From Epiperipatus broadwayi (lineage: Eukaryota > Onychophora > Udeonychophora > Euonychophora > Peripatidae): a stretch of DNA of 64,000 nucleotides. The stretch is taken from assembly GCA_028023455.1 (NCBI GenBank), contig JAQFVV010000013.1, positions 3,102,001-3,166,000 on the forward strand, read 5' to 3'. The notes under the pieces are model-generated. The model did not search any database. It was not told the DNA's origin and saw only the letters and a program-made list of their open reading frames with translations. Of this stretch, positions 1 to 11,666 are shown one piece after another. Position 1 is the stretch's first letter, and every line of letters starts with the position of its first letter. The translations under genes and the position numbers were made by a program.

Positions 1-446
1 ATTTAACATACTTTATTTTAGTAATTTTATTTGGTTCTAGTACATAAAATACACTCCATCACTTGATGGCACTGGTTTTCATCCAATACACATCAATATG
101 TCATTTAGCGGCCTAACTTAGGCTAACGCATTGCACACATATTATGGCCCACTGATGTGCTTCGTGACACATGCACACATTTCACAGATTGCTACCATAT
201 CATGTGAGGGGGTATAGAATTCAACTGACCATAACTCTTGTAATGTGTGTTGAAGTAATGATCATACACCCAATCTGATGTAGTACTACATACTAATAAT
301 TGTAAGTCCATTGCCATGCTTCCCTGCACAGCTTGGAATGTGAAATAAATTCCAAAAGTGTAGTGACAAGCATAATTTCACAGAATTCACACGAAAAGGT
401 ACATTTGCATGACAAAAGCCATGAGACAAATTAAATGTCTGAGGTT
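1..446. other. Non-coding stretch, no gene seen
   Basis: No reading frame of note on either strand. The first 360 bases are less AT-biased than the rest of the window and have a non-repetitive look, so they may be part of an old repeat or a low-copy non-coding region. I could not match them to a known family or to another place in the window. Confidence 0.4.
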
Positions 447-905
447 GCATGTTGTTTTGTAAATCAGAAGCTTGATTTGATCACAGTACTGCATCTTTTG
501 AACGATCCTTCAGATCATCAAAAACATCGGTCCCCAGCCTTCATATTCCAGCACTACATGCTGACATTTATAATGTAATTTAAAAATGTAATGATTCGAT
601 TTTAGAAAAATTTAACTTTTATGTTTTATAAAATAATGTTGTTTCGTAAAATGTTTACAAATACTTTACAGAATGTTGGCCTGTAATGTTTATAATAGTG
701 TTTATAATATTGGTTTGATCAGAGTAGTGCATCTTTTGGACGATCCTTCAGATGGTCAAAAATATTGGTCCCCAGCTCCACACATTCCAGCACTATGTGC
801 TGAGATTTATAATGGTAATTTAAAACTGTAAGTATTACATTTTAGAAAATAATGTTGTTTTGTAAACTGTTTAAAAGTTTGAAAAATGTCAACATGCAAT
901 GAAAT
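447..905 (+). repeat. Tandem repeat, unit about 235 bp, two near-complete copies
   Basis: The block starting near 474 (gatttgatcacagtactgc) recurs near 712 (ggtttgatcagagtagtgc). The two units share the internal words cgatccttcagat, ggtccccagc, attccagcacta and attttagaaaa in the same order. Each unit is followed by a shared word aatgttgtttcgtaaa / aatgttgttttgtaaa, and that word also occurs just before the first unit near 447, which suggests a third, truncated unit. The copies differ by scattered substitutions and small indels, so the duplication is not recent. It has no coding potential. It is either a small satellite array or a local duplication inside an older element. Confidence 0.75.
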
Positions 906-1360
906 GTATAAAAAAAATACTGTATATATAAAAAAAAACAAACTAATGTATATTTAAAAGATCGTATATAAATTTATATAATTAACCATATTTGTCCATA
1001 TCATCCTGTGAACATATATATCGATGCATATTGGGCGAAAAACAGGGACATCAAGCGGTGGAGGGTACTATATATACTAGTACCTTTTATTCCATTATAA
1101 ACAATTGCAGACAAGATGAATAAATTGCGAAGACTATGTATTGAAGAAAAAAAAGAATTCTCTATATATTCTCAAAAATAAAACTTATTTTTTAAAAAGA
1201 ATCACAGTAATAAACATAAAAAATAAATAAAGTAACTTGCAACTGATAATAATTATTCATAAGTCATTGCACTAATATTTCTATATACATTTACAGGTAT
1301 AGCAAGTAATAAAAATACAAATTGCAAAAGCTGCTGCACACTCGGTTTGTTGGATTGATA
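906..1360. other. AT-rich non-coding stretch with a short GC-richer island
   Basis: Low-complexity A/T runs dominate. Around 1020-1075 there is a short island with several CpGs in otherwise AT-rich DNA. It is too short to call a promoter and has no reading frame I recognise. Confidence 0.35.
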
Positions 1361-1500
1361 TTTTACCCTGCCGGGTTTAATGCAGTGGTAGTGTGGCAGA
1401 CCTTAGAGTTGAAGGGCCACAGATCATGACTACCCTCCTGTTATTTCCAGTACTCAAACTTCATATGAACTTCCAATAAAAAAATTATTTGATTATTTAT
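1361..1500 (+). mobile_element. tRNA-derived SINE, family S, copy 1
   Basis: The head contains tttaatgcagtggtagtgtgg, close to the RNA polymerase III A box in tRNA genes. About 40 bases later ggccacagatcatgac is a decayed B box. The 3' part reads atatgaacttcc...aaaaaaattatttgattatt and matches the 3' parts of copies near 1690 and 44,650. Five copies in both orientations with the same head-to-tail order are what a SINE looks like. No RNA product is expected from this decayed copy. The amplifying LINE partner is unknown, because its tail does not match any LINE 3' end in the window. Confidence 0.7.
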
Positions 1501-1603
1501 TTGGAGTACCAAAGTTGCAGACTTAAAACAACAATTCTATTTATTTGATTTTTTTTACTTTCATTGCCATACAAATCCAGTTTTCTTGAGACCAGCATTT
1601 TCA

Positions 1604-1740
1604 CCACTGTCTAAGCCTGTATGATTTAGTGCAGCAGTAGAGTGACAGATTTTGGATCTGAAGGACTATAGATTGTGCATTCTGTTCTGTCACTTCCAGA
1701 ATAATAACTTTCTATGAACTCTTAAGCAATGAACTTATTC
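1604..1740 (+). mobile_element. tRNA-derived SINE, family S, copy 2
   Basis: Same order as copy 1: head gatttagtgcagcagtagag, the middle word gtgacagattttggatctgaagg, a B-box-like stretch near 1667, gtcacttcc, then ctatgaactcttaagcaatga. It lies in the same orientation as copy 1, about 240 bp downstream, so the two may be separate insertions or a local duplication. It has no visible polyA tail and no clear target duplication. Confidence 0.7.
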
Positions 1741-3604
1741 AATTTAGTAAAGTAGTGGTAAATAGTAAAAAAAAAAAGACTGCTAAAGATTTTACAGATT
1801 ATTTTATTCATTAAATTGTTTGAATAAAATAGTCAATATTTTTATAACCAAATTTGGTACTTACATATTAATCTGGCACTGATTTTATGATTTAAACTAT
1901 GCTGTGATGTCATGAAAAAATGCTGACATGAGTAATCAATCATATGGAGAAAATAACATGTACATGAGAATTACTGTCCATCTTTAATTTTTGCAAAGTG
2001 AATATGTATAGTATTTGTTTTTAAAAGTAAATGATTAAAATTTGGGAAATACAGAGATTTTGGCTTTTTTTAAAAAACCATAATTCAATTATTGAAAATA
2101 AATTTATATTGTCATTTACAAATTTCATTTTTTCAATAGTTGAATGATTTACACTATATTTTATAATGACAAATAGTTTTTATGGTTACATATAAAAAAT
2201 GTATATTGTAATTTATAAACTTTATTTTTTAACAATGTTTACTAAAAATACATTTGATTAAATAATCCAACAGTTAGATCTATTTCTTTACAACAAAGAA
2301 TTTTTTTTATATTAAAATCTAAAGCTTATTTATTAGCATATTGTAGTCTCTTGAGGTGGGTGGGGTGATATAACTATGTAAAAGAGATCAAAACTATTAA
2401 AAAATCCAACATTTACAAAATTTTCAGGCTGTTTTTGAAAATAAACTAAAATTACTACATGACAATATTATTTTTATTTCTTTAGAAACAAAGTAAAAAT
2501 ATTAAAATATGTAAATAATTGTGGAATATAATGTATATAATAAAAATTCCAAATTCCAGGTATATCTATGTTTTAATAAATAATGACAACAAAACTTCTC
2601 AAAGTTCATTATAAACAAAAAAGAGAGAGAGAGAGAGAGGGATTATATTAACATTATAATTTTTTAAGGATTTTGAAATAAAAATATATACTATTTATTA
2701 CCCATTGAAATCAACATACTATATAAAAACACGTTAATTGTAGCACTATTCAGCACTAGTCATAAAATGAATTCCATTTTACAATAATTCCTAGAGCAGT
2801 TGGTTTGAAGGTTAATGCGGAATACTTGCAATACATAATTTTTGGATTAAATCTTAGAAGAGATAAATAGAAGTAAGAGGGAATCAAATTTTTTAAATTT
2901 TGTCAGTAAAATAAATGTTATAATAAACAATATATAATTAAATAAATTTGAAAACTATTATTGACAAACTCACCACTGAGTCAGACAATTAAATAATTTA
3001 TTTAAATAAATTATTAATAATCATGCAGTTAAATAAATGAATAAAAATAACAAGAATGGTGAAAACCTTTTGATACACATGGCTCTACACTGCAATATAA
3101 AAAGTATACTTTGAAATAATATTTTAATACTTCATATGATATTATTTATATGTGGTTTATTGTCAACACTTTTTATTAAAGTTTTCTTTTTAAAAATATA
3201 TATTTTAAAGAAAAAATATTAATTTAAAATAATATGTTAATTTTTTAGTGATAATAAAATAACTACTCTAAACTTTAATGAAGTATCTTTAACCAGTCAA
3301 AGTCAAATATAAATGTTTATTCTATCATTTTGACAGATTACCATTACTATTATAAAAAATATAACTGATTAGCATCTTCATCTCATATAATAATGAACTA
3401 TATTAATAAATTTCAAGCAATTTTGGATTTTTTCCCCAGATAATCAATCCATAGCCATTGGTTATCTAATTATTGCTAAGTTCAAAAATTCTTAAATAAA
3501 AGAAAAATCAAAAATTCCAAACAATAGTTAATTAATTAGTTTGGTATTATTTCATCTTTGCTGTTATTCTTGGAGAGATTCTGCAGAAATATTTGACCTA
3601 AGTA
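1741..3604. other. AT-rich non-coding stretch
   Basis: Nothing coding is recognisable. It holds a short (GA)n microsatellite at about 2621-2640, many A and T homopolymer runs and one tRNA-like remnant, listed separately. Confidence 0.45.
2791..2860 (+). repeat. tRNA-like remnant (A-box and B-box words)
   Basis: The words tagagcagttgg (2792-2803) and ggattaaatc (2844-2853) resemble tRNA internal promoter boxes A and B and lie at roughly tRNA-like spacing. The acceptor and anticodon arms cannot be folded convincingly by eye. It may be a decayed tRNA pseudogene or the head of a SINE from a family other than S, and it could be chance. Confidence 0.3.
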
Positions 3605-4475
3605 AACTACTTAAGACCAATTCTGTTTCAACTAATATTTGAACTGCTATCTAGTGGCCTTGTTCAATAACTTTTTACAGTAAGAAAATGACCATTTCTT
3701 ATTGTATTTTACATCTTTTTATATTAGGTTATAAGATTTGAAATACCAAGCACTCTTATACCTGGAGCCCAATTGTCAATATAGGGGATTTGAACTCAGA
3801 CTTTCAAGCCACTTCAACCATCCACACTATCTCATACTACTGATACACATGACCACACACATGCAGAATATATGTATGGGAGATGATAATCTGGACCAGC
3901 TGATGAGTGCTGGCTCAGCACAAAATATGTATATTGGTGATTATTTATCATTTCTGCATGTGTGTAGTCATGTGTATCAGTAGTATGGGATAGTGTGGAT
4001 GGTTGAAGTGGCTTGAAAGTCCGAGTTCAAATCCCCTATATTTACATTTGGTTATCTAGAACAGTAACTACTAAAGAGTAATCTTAAATCAGCTTATATA
4101 TTTTAATGTAAATTTCTATTAAACAAACTGATATTAATTTTATAGAATAGAAGACAATTCACGTATTAATTAAAACAGAATTTGTAATTGCCACATGACC
4201 TTACACTTATTCACTATAAAAATATTATTTATTATTATATATATGACAAATAAATATTTATTATAGTTTTAAAAATGAGTGAAACATCGTTATAAAATCA
4301 ATATCAATAAAATATATAAGGTGGTTTAAGATTGCTTTCTGGCTGTTGTTATAGATAACCCAATATAAAAAGATTTAAATACCGTAAGAATTGGTCATTT
4401 TCTGTAAAAAGTTATTGAACAAGATGGCTAGAGAGTAATTCAAATACTAAATAAACAGAATTTGTACAACATGAC
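3605..4475. repeat. Large palindrome with a nested fold-back element
   Basis: The left arm, about 3610-3732, is the inverse of the right arm, about 4345-4470. Shared words are ttgttcaataactttttaca on the left and its complement tgtaaaaagttattgaacaa on the right, plus aatataaaaagat. Between the arms lies the tRNA-like fold-back at 3738-4045 and a further ~300 bp. Inside, 4172-4245 and 4454-4520 are direct repeats sharing aaaacagaatttgta, ttacacttattc and tataaaaatatta. This looks like a fold-back or MITE-type element with later rearrangement. No transposase is present and no clean target duplication was found. Confidence 0.65.
3738..4045. mobile_element. Fold-back element with tRNA-like arms, copy 1
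   Basis: The arms at about 3783-3868 and 3952-4040 are reverse complements over about 88 bp, with few differences. Read on the plus strand, the right arm contains tagtgtggatgg (A-box-like, 3991-4002) and gagttcaaatcccc (B-box-like, 4023-4036). Because the arms are inverted, a possible polymerase III promoter points outward from each side. The loop carries gggagatgataatctggacc. The same arm and loop words occur in the larger element at 47,700-48,318. The open frame across the left arm (3738-3983) is a by-product of the repeat, not a gene. It could be an inverted SINE dimer or a MITE that captured a tRNA-like sequence. Confidence 0.75.
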
Positions 4476-4524
4476 ATTACACTTATTCAATATAAAAATA
4501 TTAAGCATTATTATGTATAAATAT

Positions 4525-5172
4525 AAAATAAAAAAGCATATAATATTAAAATACTAGTTAACATTTCTCCCACGATCATTGTTTCATCTATTAATAAATA
4601 GATCTTCTCAAGTAAAATCAACTTGATGCAAATGATATATATATAAAACAGAAGTCACTTTCTCATAAACCATTTCAAAAATCATCCACCTTTAATATTA
4701 AAGAAAGTTTTCATAAGATAGATGGCCTCAGATTCAAGAAGATTTATCATCATTTTTTTTATATTCTTCTTTTTAATTCCCCCTTTTTTATATATAAAAA
4801 TATAAAATAACTTCTGCATTATCAAATAATTTTATGACTTGTATTCAGTTTATGAATATACAAAGACGAGTTTTTTAAAATCATATATTATTTGGCAATG
4901 CAGATATTATCTTTTATTTCAAAAAAAATTAAAAAAAGAATCAAAGAAACTCTGATGATAAATCTTCTTGAATCTGAGCCCATTCATCTCATGAAAACTT
5001 TATTTGATATTAGAGATGGTAGTTTTGAAATCATTTATAGGAAAGTGTGTGTGGTTTGTATCTAATTGATTTTCACTTAAAAAGATCTATTTGTGAATAG
5101 ATGAAACCATAGACATGAGAGAATTTTAATATAAATTTGTTTTTAGCTAGTATTTTCTATTTTATTTATTAT
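4525..5172. repeat. Large palindrome (about 650 bp)
   Basis: The left arm (about 4526-4760) and right arm (about 4950-5172) are inverted copies. Shared words are tgtttcatctatt / gaatagatgaaacca, cagattcaagaagatttatc / gataaatcttcttgaatctg and gaaagttttcat / atgaaaacttt. The centre (4760-4950) is itself partly inverted (ataacttctgcattatcaaataat against attatttggcaatgcagatattat, each read in part). It has no coding sequence. The arms have many substitutions and indels, so this palindrome is older than the one near 19.1 kb. Confidence 0.7.
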
Positions 5173-5689
5173 TACTAATATATAGTATTAGTCATTATTT
5201 CATTTTCTATTTGTAGTATTGGCTATGTACATAATCAATTTTCAAACATTTTTGTAATTATGACTTCTTGGGAGCTTTCTTTATAGGCAATTAAATAAGA
5301 CTTTTTCTGGAAGGCCTAAAGCATAGAAAATATAAACATATTCTGAGTATTTTTAATTCTTAAAAGATTCATGTTAATGCTTTGTCTAATGTATCTTTTA
5401 CTAGAATTATCAAATTTATTGTTTTTATTATAAACTTTAAATTCCATTAATAAATATGGAAAATTATAGATCTTTTATAAGATTTTGGTCATTTTGGGTA
5501 ATTAGCCTATGTTAATTTTTCTAACAATTAAACTTCCATTACATATCCTATCTCTTAATATTGTAAAATTCGAATAAATATTCCAGATAATTTTTATATT
5601 CCACATTTTTGATTAGTTGGAATCTTCTAGAAGATTGAAGGGGGGGGGGATTATTCTAGATTGTTGTTATGTCCATAAAATATAGATTA

Positions 5690-6540
5690 TTTCAAAAGAT
5701 GGAGCCAATTTCAAATAACTGTATCTCTATAATTATGAACTGCCTATAAATAAAACTCTTACAACCAAAAAGGATGGGGTATAGAATTTCAAATGATTAC
5801 AGCTATATGTTTTCCAGTGCAAAAACACTCCTAGTCTCAATCATATGCAAAGATGATGGCTTTGCAATGCATGCCATTTTGTGTCCTGCAAATTCAGCAA
5901 GACTGAATCTGCAATTGTAGTGCTGCATGAATTTCAATGTCATTCTGATATTAATACCCAATACCAAAGAGCATTCATCAGTGTTACTGATTCATCAATG
6001 GATTGACTATTTGAGGAAACAAACTGTTTATATAAGGAAAAGAGTACAGTGTCCATGCACTTCAGAAGAAATTGGTGAAAAAAAATCAAGGGAGTTTTCT
6101 TCATAGTCTTCAAGTCCATTTATTATGCCAGCCAAAAATTAAAAATCTCTTACAGACTATCTGGCATGTTAAGATGATATGTAACCATGAGGTCATATCA
6201 ACAACTAGTAACGATTAATCATGTAAATGACAAAAGAACATATGTAGAATTTACTGATGTGATGATAAAGAAAATGGAGAACAAGCATTTCATTTAAGTA
6301 GTAAGATAATTGTCACAATGTGCATATATGAGGATTATGGAATCGCCATAAAACTATAAACTATTATCTTGATCTTATTTGTATGGCAGGTGGAAGGCAC
6401 ATAGAACATTTATACAATTGTTAGTAAAACTTGATAACTCATCATATTCATTTATAACTTTTTATTAAATGTACAATGTTGCTATTATGAAATATACTGC
6501 TTTGAATCTATCATTTTGAAACACCCTGCATATCAAATGA
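5690..6540 (+). pseudogene. Decayed Tc1/mariner-type transposon with DUF4817 helix-turn-helix
   Basis: A conceptual translation that tolerates frameshifts and stops follows the order of arthropod DUF4817/DDE_3 transposase-like proteins. A helix-turn-helix segment lies at about 5870-6060, with pieces such as FVSCKFSKTESAIVVL, QYQRAFI and LFEETNCLYKEKST. A later segment near 6240-6340 corresponds to the stretch before and around the catalytic domain (KMEN, then a piece resembling the NVRIWG stretch). The ends look like degenerate terminal inverted repeats: tttcaaaagatgg near 5690 and tcattttgaaacaccctgca at 6517-6536. At least two in-frame stops and several frameshifts kill the gene. The family would cut and paste DNA at TA dinucleotides. 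Confidence is high for the N-terminal part and lower for the exact ends. Confidence 0.65.
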
Positions 6541-9500
6541 TCAGGAAATAAATTAATGATTTCTTTAAATCATTTTAAGAAATAAAATCATGCAATTTAG
6601 ATAAAATTTCAAATTTATTAAAATATTTAAATATCTTAAAGTCTTTTTTAAATAAATTTGTTTGTAGAAATAATTAATCCAAAGAATAAGATTCCCTGCG
6701 CAATACAGTGATCTGATTGTTAGATTAAGATGTAACAGAAAGCCTTAGAATGAACTTTTTCTTTATGGAAATGACTATTTTAATGAATAGAAGAATTTGT
6801 GTATTATTTAAAATTGTTAATAAATGAAACCAAATGTTTATATAAAATCTTTCAAATAATATTTATGTTGACAAAATAGTAAGTTTGATGCCTTCAAAAA
6901 AAAAAAAAAACTTTTTTGCAAATTATCTAAATTGCTTTTTAAAGTTGGAACTGTTCATTCATATATGGTTGAATTTAGAATATCATCTATTTATTGTAAT
7001 GTTATATGCATAAACTCAGCCACTAATGAATATGTGCTCATATGTATATACAGGTGTATGTTTATCCACATGTATGTGAAAAACATGTTTGTCTAGATTG
7101 TTTTTTTGTTGTTGTTTTAGCAAAATAGGGCATTTAAAAAAGTTTATATTAGATAGTAACATTTATTTTTAATAAGCTAGAAAGATAATAAAAAAAATAC
7201 TGAAAATATAAAATAATTATTTAAAATTCCTGACATGATCCTGTTATAGAGATAAATATATATTTTTCAACAGATTTTATTATTTAATGTTAACTGGTTT
7301 AAAAAATAAAAATAAACCTTAAGTATTATGATTTCTCTCCTCATTTAGTTTTTAAAATGTTTTACCAGTTCACCCCCAACTAGAAAAGAATGGAAGGTTT
7401 TACTGTCTGTCATCTTCCATTAGTGAGTTGTCACAAGGAGTATACAGAGACACATGTCAATCAGTGAAGTATAAAGATATGCATGTCACAAAATGGCAGG
7501 TGCACTTGGTAACATGTTTCAAATAGTAACAGTGCCATGCAGTGTCATGCTTTCAAAACACTATGACAAATGAACTACAATAGTCTTAATAAAGATATGT
7601 GGAAGTACATATATAAAATTATTAATATTTTAACAGTTTTTATTTTTATATTTCAGGGTATAATAAAACATTAAACTAATATTTTTCAAAGAATAAAGAA
7701 AATAAAAGATAGATAAAGGAAAACTATAATACCAGGAAACCATTAAAAATTATATACAAAATCATTTTAATGATTATTCATTGAAATTCAAGTTAAATTG
7801 CAATTCAGATTATATAATTTAAAATATCCCACATCTATTACTTTCTAAATGTATGTGTGAGTATATATATATAAATTGCCAACAACTCAATAATTATATA
7901 ATTATTTTAATTTTAAAACAACCAAAACACAGGATAATATAATATGATGAGATACCTACAAATCTTTGACATATTCTTGTTTTTAATTTAGATTCAAGAT
8001 TTTATACATTTTTTCAAGACATTACTTAACTGAAAAAAAAACTCTTTGACTAACACTTGTTTTGTGTAAAACTTTACATCTTATTTCAAAAATAAGGTCT
8101 TTTTTAACTTAAATGCTTTCATGACCTAAAAGTTACTTCTTGAATATTTAACTTTCAGTGTTTCATAAAGCTAGGCAAATTTGATACAATTTTTAATTCA
8201 CTTTCTCCTTTTCTTTAAAAACTAAATAATATGCCAAAAACACTTGAAATTAATTAAAACTTACAAATGAGTACTTTGACGCTATCTTTAGCCAAGCATT
8301 TTCCCTATAACAATATTATTCACTTAATTCAAATTAAGAATAAAGGATATTGAACATCATTTCTTTTTTTAATAATAAAAAAAAAATTCTATATGCAAGA
8401 AAATCTTGTATTAGAAACAAATATTAGTGGAATAAAATGAAAATTCAAAGAATGATTGATTCAAGAAAAAAAACATTTGTATGACTGAATTGAACTTTCA
8501 CTATAATATGCATATAAATACAAACTTTATTTCTGTATAATAGTATTAAAGAAAATAACAAACTATTAATGAATAAAAGATAAAAAGCATTAGATTTAAA
8601 TTTTCAGTTTCACAAAATATTAATTATTGTAAATTACACACATCATTTTTAACAAAATTTGGATAGGTAAGTATCAAAACAGGTTCAGCTTTCCTTCCTA
8701 ATAATTAATCCCTGCCACACCAATTTCTGATTACAATAAATTTCATCAAATATAAAAATTTGTTTATTACATTATATATCAAATATTTTGTTTTCTTTTT
8801 TTTTTTTTAATATTATTTTTAAGTTAATGATATAAACAATATTGTAGGTAATTTCTCTTTGAAGATAATGGTTTATCTAACATCTTGCCTGCCATGATCT
8901 TGTTATGATTTTTTTCTTTTTTACTACTTATTCTAAATGAATTCATACTTTTGTTAATGGTAAAGTATCAACCTGTCTTTTGACAACTAATCCTTCTATT
9001 AATTAGTTAAATGACTTTTTTAGTTTCTAAAAAAAAAATTATTCAAAAGGATAAACATTAACTTAGTTAATTCTTAATTCACAAACATCTAAATTATTTC
9101 AGATTTAATTTTTGACTCCAATATTATTTTTAAAAGTTCTTCATTTATATTTAAAATTGGTATTGTTTTCTTTAGTAATCTTTCTTGGCATGATTAAATT
9201 TCTCATATTAGTAAAATTATTTTTTAAAAAAGATAATTTCTTATCTTATACATAGCCTAAATTCAGTCATCTATTAAATAATTTTGTATATACTTGGAAT
9301 TGAATGCTCTTTCACAATGTTGCTGCATTTGCAATAAGCTTTCTCAATTTGATCTTTCATAATATCTCAAAACTGTTTACCTCAATAGATATTATATGGC
9401 TCAAGTTTTTTTTTCCTTTTCCTTACATACTTCTTGATCAAGAAATTATTTTATTAAATTATTCTATTCTTTCTTATAATAGGTTCAATCTTCTTTTTAA

Positions 9501-11640
9501 AAAATGTTATTTATATTTTCTCATTAGAACAAGATTCTTTTATATTTATTAGCATTCACTAATCATTGAATTAGTATTATCCTTAAATAAATTGTTTTTA
9601 AAAAATAAAATAAAAATGTCAAACTATAAAATTAAATAAATATATTTAAGATTTTGCATTCATCTTTGAATTTCTAAGTTATGTAATTTTTTGCTTCACA
9701 TATTTAAAATTACTAATAAAAATATCCCACTAAAAACTGCTGAATTAAGTAATTATTTAACCTAATTCGTGAAGAAAAATTAAAAAATTTGTTTACATAT
9801 GTAACCCAATTTCTTGGTAATCAATACAAAAGATTCATTGTTAATCACAGGTTATAATGTTGTAAATATATTAATAATAATTAAAACTTCATTATAAAAC
9901 AGTAGATCTCTTCAATATTATTAAAAAATATGAAAACTTTTTAATCAGAAACAATAATATATTCATTAATAAAATGAAAAATTACATATAAGCAAAGAGC
10001 AATGATAATAAAATATTAATTAACCATAATGAAACAAGTTTTTTATTTAAAAAACCATGTAATGCCAGCATTGCAATCTTCTAAGCAAACATTGACCTTA
10101 ATCTAAATTGTTTAAACATAATTGTTAATTTAATCCATTAAAAATATCTTAAATTTAAAATATAACATTGTTAAAATTTACAAAAATAAAACAAGATTTT
10201 TACCAATTACTATAATAAAAAATTTAAGTTATTTTATGAAATGATACTGTTGAAAGAGATTAAAATTTTCAACATTTATTAAACTACAAACAATGACTTA
10301 TTATACTACAACAATATAAATCACCACAATCCAAGCCAAACTATCTGTATAATTTATACATATATGACACCATGTTAGTAACTATGCAACTTGTCAATCT
10401 CATGACTTATTATACTACAGATATATGGTTTCCCTGCCTAGAAATGTTAATATCAACAAACTTCTCTTGCTTCTTTCAATTTATTATAGTTTTACAAATA
10501 AAAACAGTTCCTCTTTTTCTAGTTTAATGCCGTCTATTGTAAACTTGAATAAATAATATTTACTAAAGGGTAATTTAATTCCCAGATCAGTTTTTCAATT
10601 TCTCTTTATTAATGGAAATTTAATTTCAAAACAGGGATTTTTTTTAATTTCAGGAATTTAACTTCATAATTAAAAATAAATTAAAAGAAACTGCATTGAT
10701 TCCAGCTTTGAATATGGAGTCCTCATTGATAAAGGCAAAAGCATTCAATCTAGTAGTGGAAATTAAATTCCTGATTACTCAAGTTTACAATAAATATCAA
10801 AGAAATTCCTTATTTACAAACAATATAAAAATGCAATGTTCTAAAGTTTGACTTAATTACTGGAATTTAGATATTAGCAAAAATACACTCAAATAGTTTA
10901 AAATGCAAATCAAATAGAATAGAAATTACTTTATATTTATAGATAGTTAAAGAAATACTATCTTTACCTGTAAAGATCCATAAAACTTTTATAAAACAAT
11001 ATTTTATTGTCAAAATACTTTTTTCAACAATCATTTCAGTTTTTTTTAACTGCAATATTTATATATGAACTTCATAAATGTGAATGCCTAATACTAGTTA
11101 TCTATCTAGATACAAGCCTGATAATTTGATTGGCACTATGCCATCTGGTATTCATTGAATGATTGTTTGCATAGACAGTTCTAGAAAAAAAATAACATGA
11201 AATAGATTTGATTGCTATTAACTCCTCATGTGTTAGCCATATAATTGCATAATTAACACTAAGATTGTGTTAGTTTGCTCTTCACATTTATGGTATGTTC
11301 ATACTTAACCGCTTGAATGATTGGAATGTGTCAACCATTCACTTTAGCTGATTGGTTGACATTTTTTCTTTTTTAAATTACGCAAAAACTATAAGCAAGA
11401 TGTCAACAGAAACCCCAACATTCGATGCTCCTTCCTATTACCTTTCAAATGATATATCTTACATTGTTATTGGATAAAATTTGAATTTTTTATAATTATT
11501 TTAACAATTAGATGAATTTATTATTTTTATTTTCTTGTCAATTTACTAGTTTAGACGAGGCGATAAAGGCAGAAAATCTTTATTGGCCTTATGACCCTAA
11601 TATAATGGATTAAAAACATGCTGATAATTCAGATATGAAG
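6541..11640. other. Long AT-rich non-coding stretch
   Basis: About 5 kb with no recognisable coding region on either strand. Short open frames near 9304-9552 and 10,867-11,055 are rich in F, I, L, N and K and look like chance frames in AT-rich DNA. A low-copy-looking patch with better base balance lies at about 7350-7600. A short direct repeat atgacttattatactaca occurs at about 10,293 and 10,402. No inverted repeat or element end was found. Confidence 0.45.
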
Positions 11641-11666
11641 GCCTTCAATGTGACATAAATGTAATC

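Noticed and set aside
447-905. CRISPR-like array
   Set aside because: Units are ~235 bp, tandem and diverged with no short repeat-spacer pattern; the genome is eukaryotic. No CRISPR array is present anywhere in the window.
3738-3983. 81-codon frame that could be read as a small protein
   Set aside because: It lies across the left arm and loop of the tRNA-like fold-back element and has no family resemblance.
3991-4036. Functional tRNA gene
   Set aside because: A- and B-box-like words are only ~32 bp apart and no cloverleaf can be folded; it is better explained as a SINE-like derivative.
9304-9552. 82-codon frame rich in F, L and I, possible membrane peptide
   Set aside because: Composition is what random T-rich DNA gives; no signal for translation, no homology recognised.
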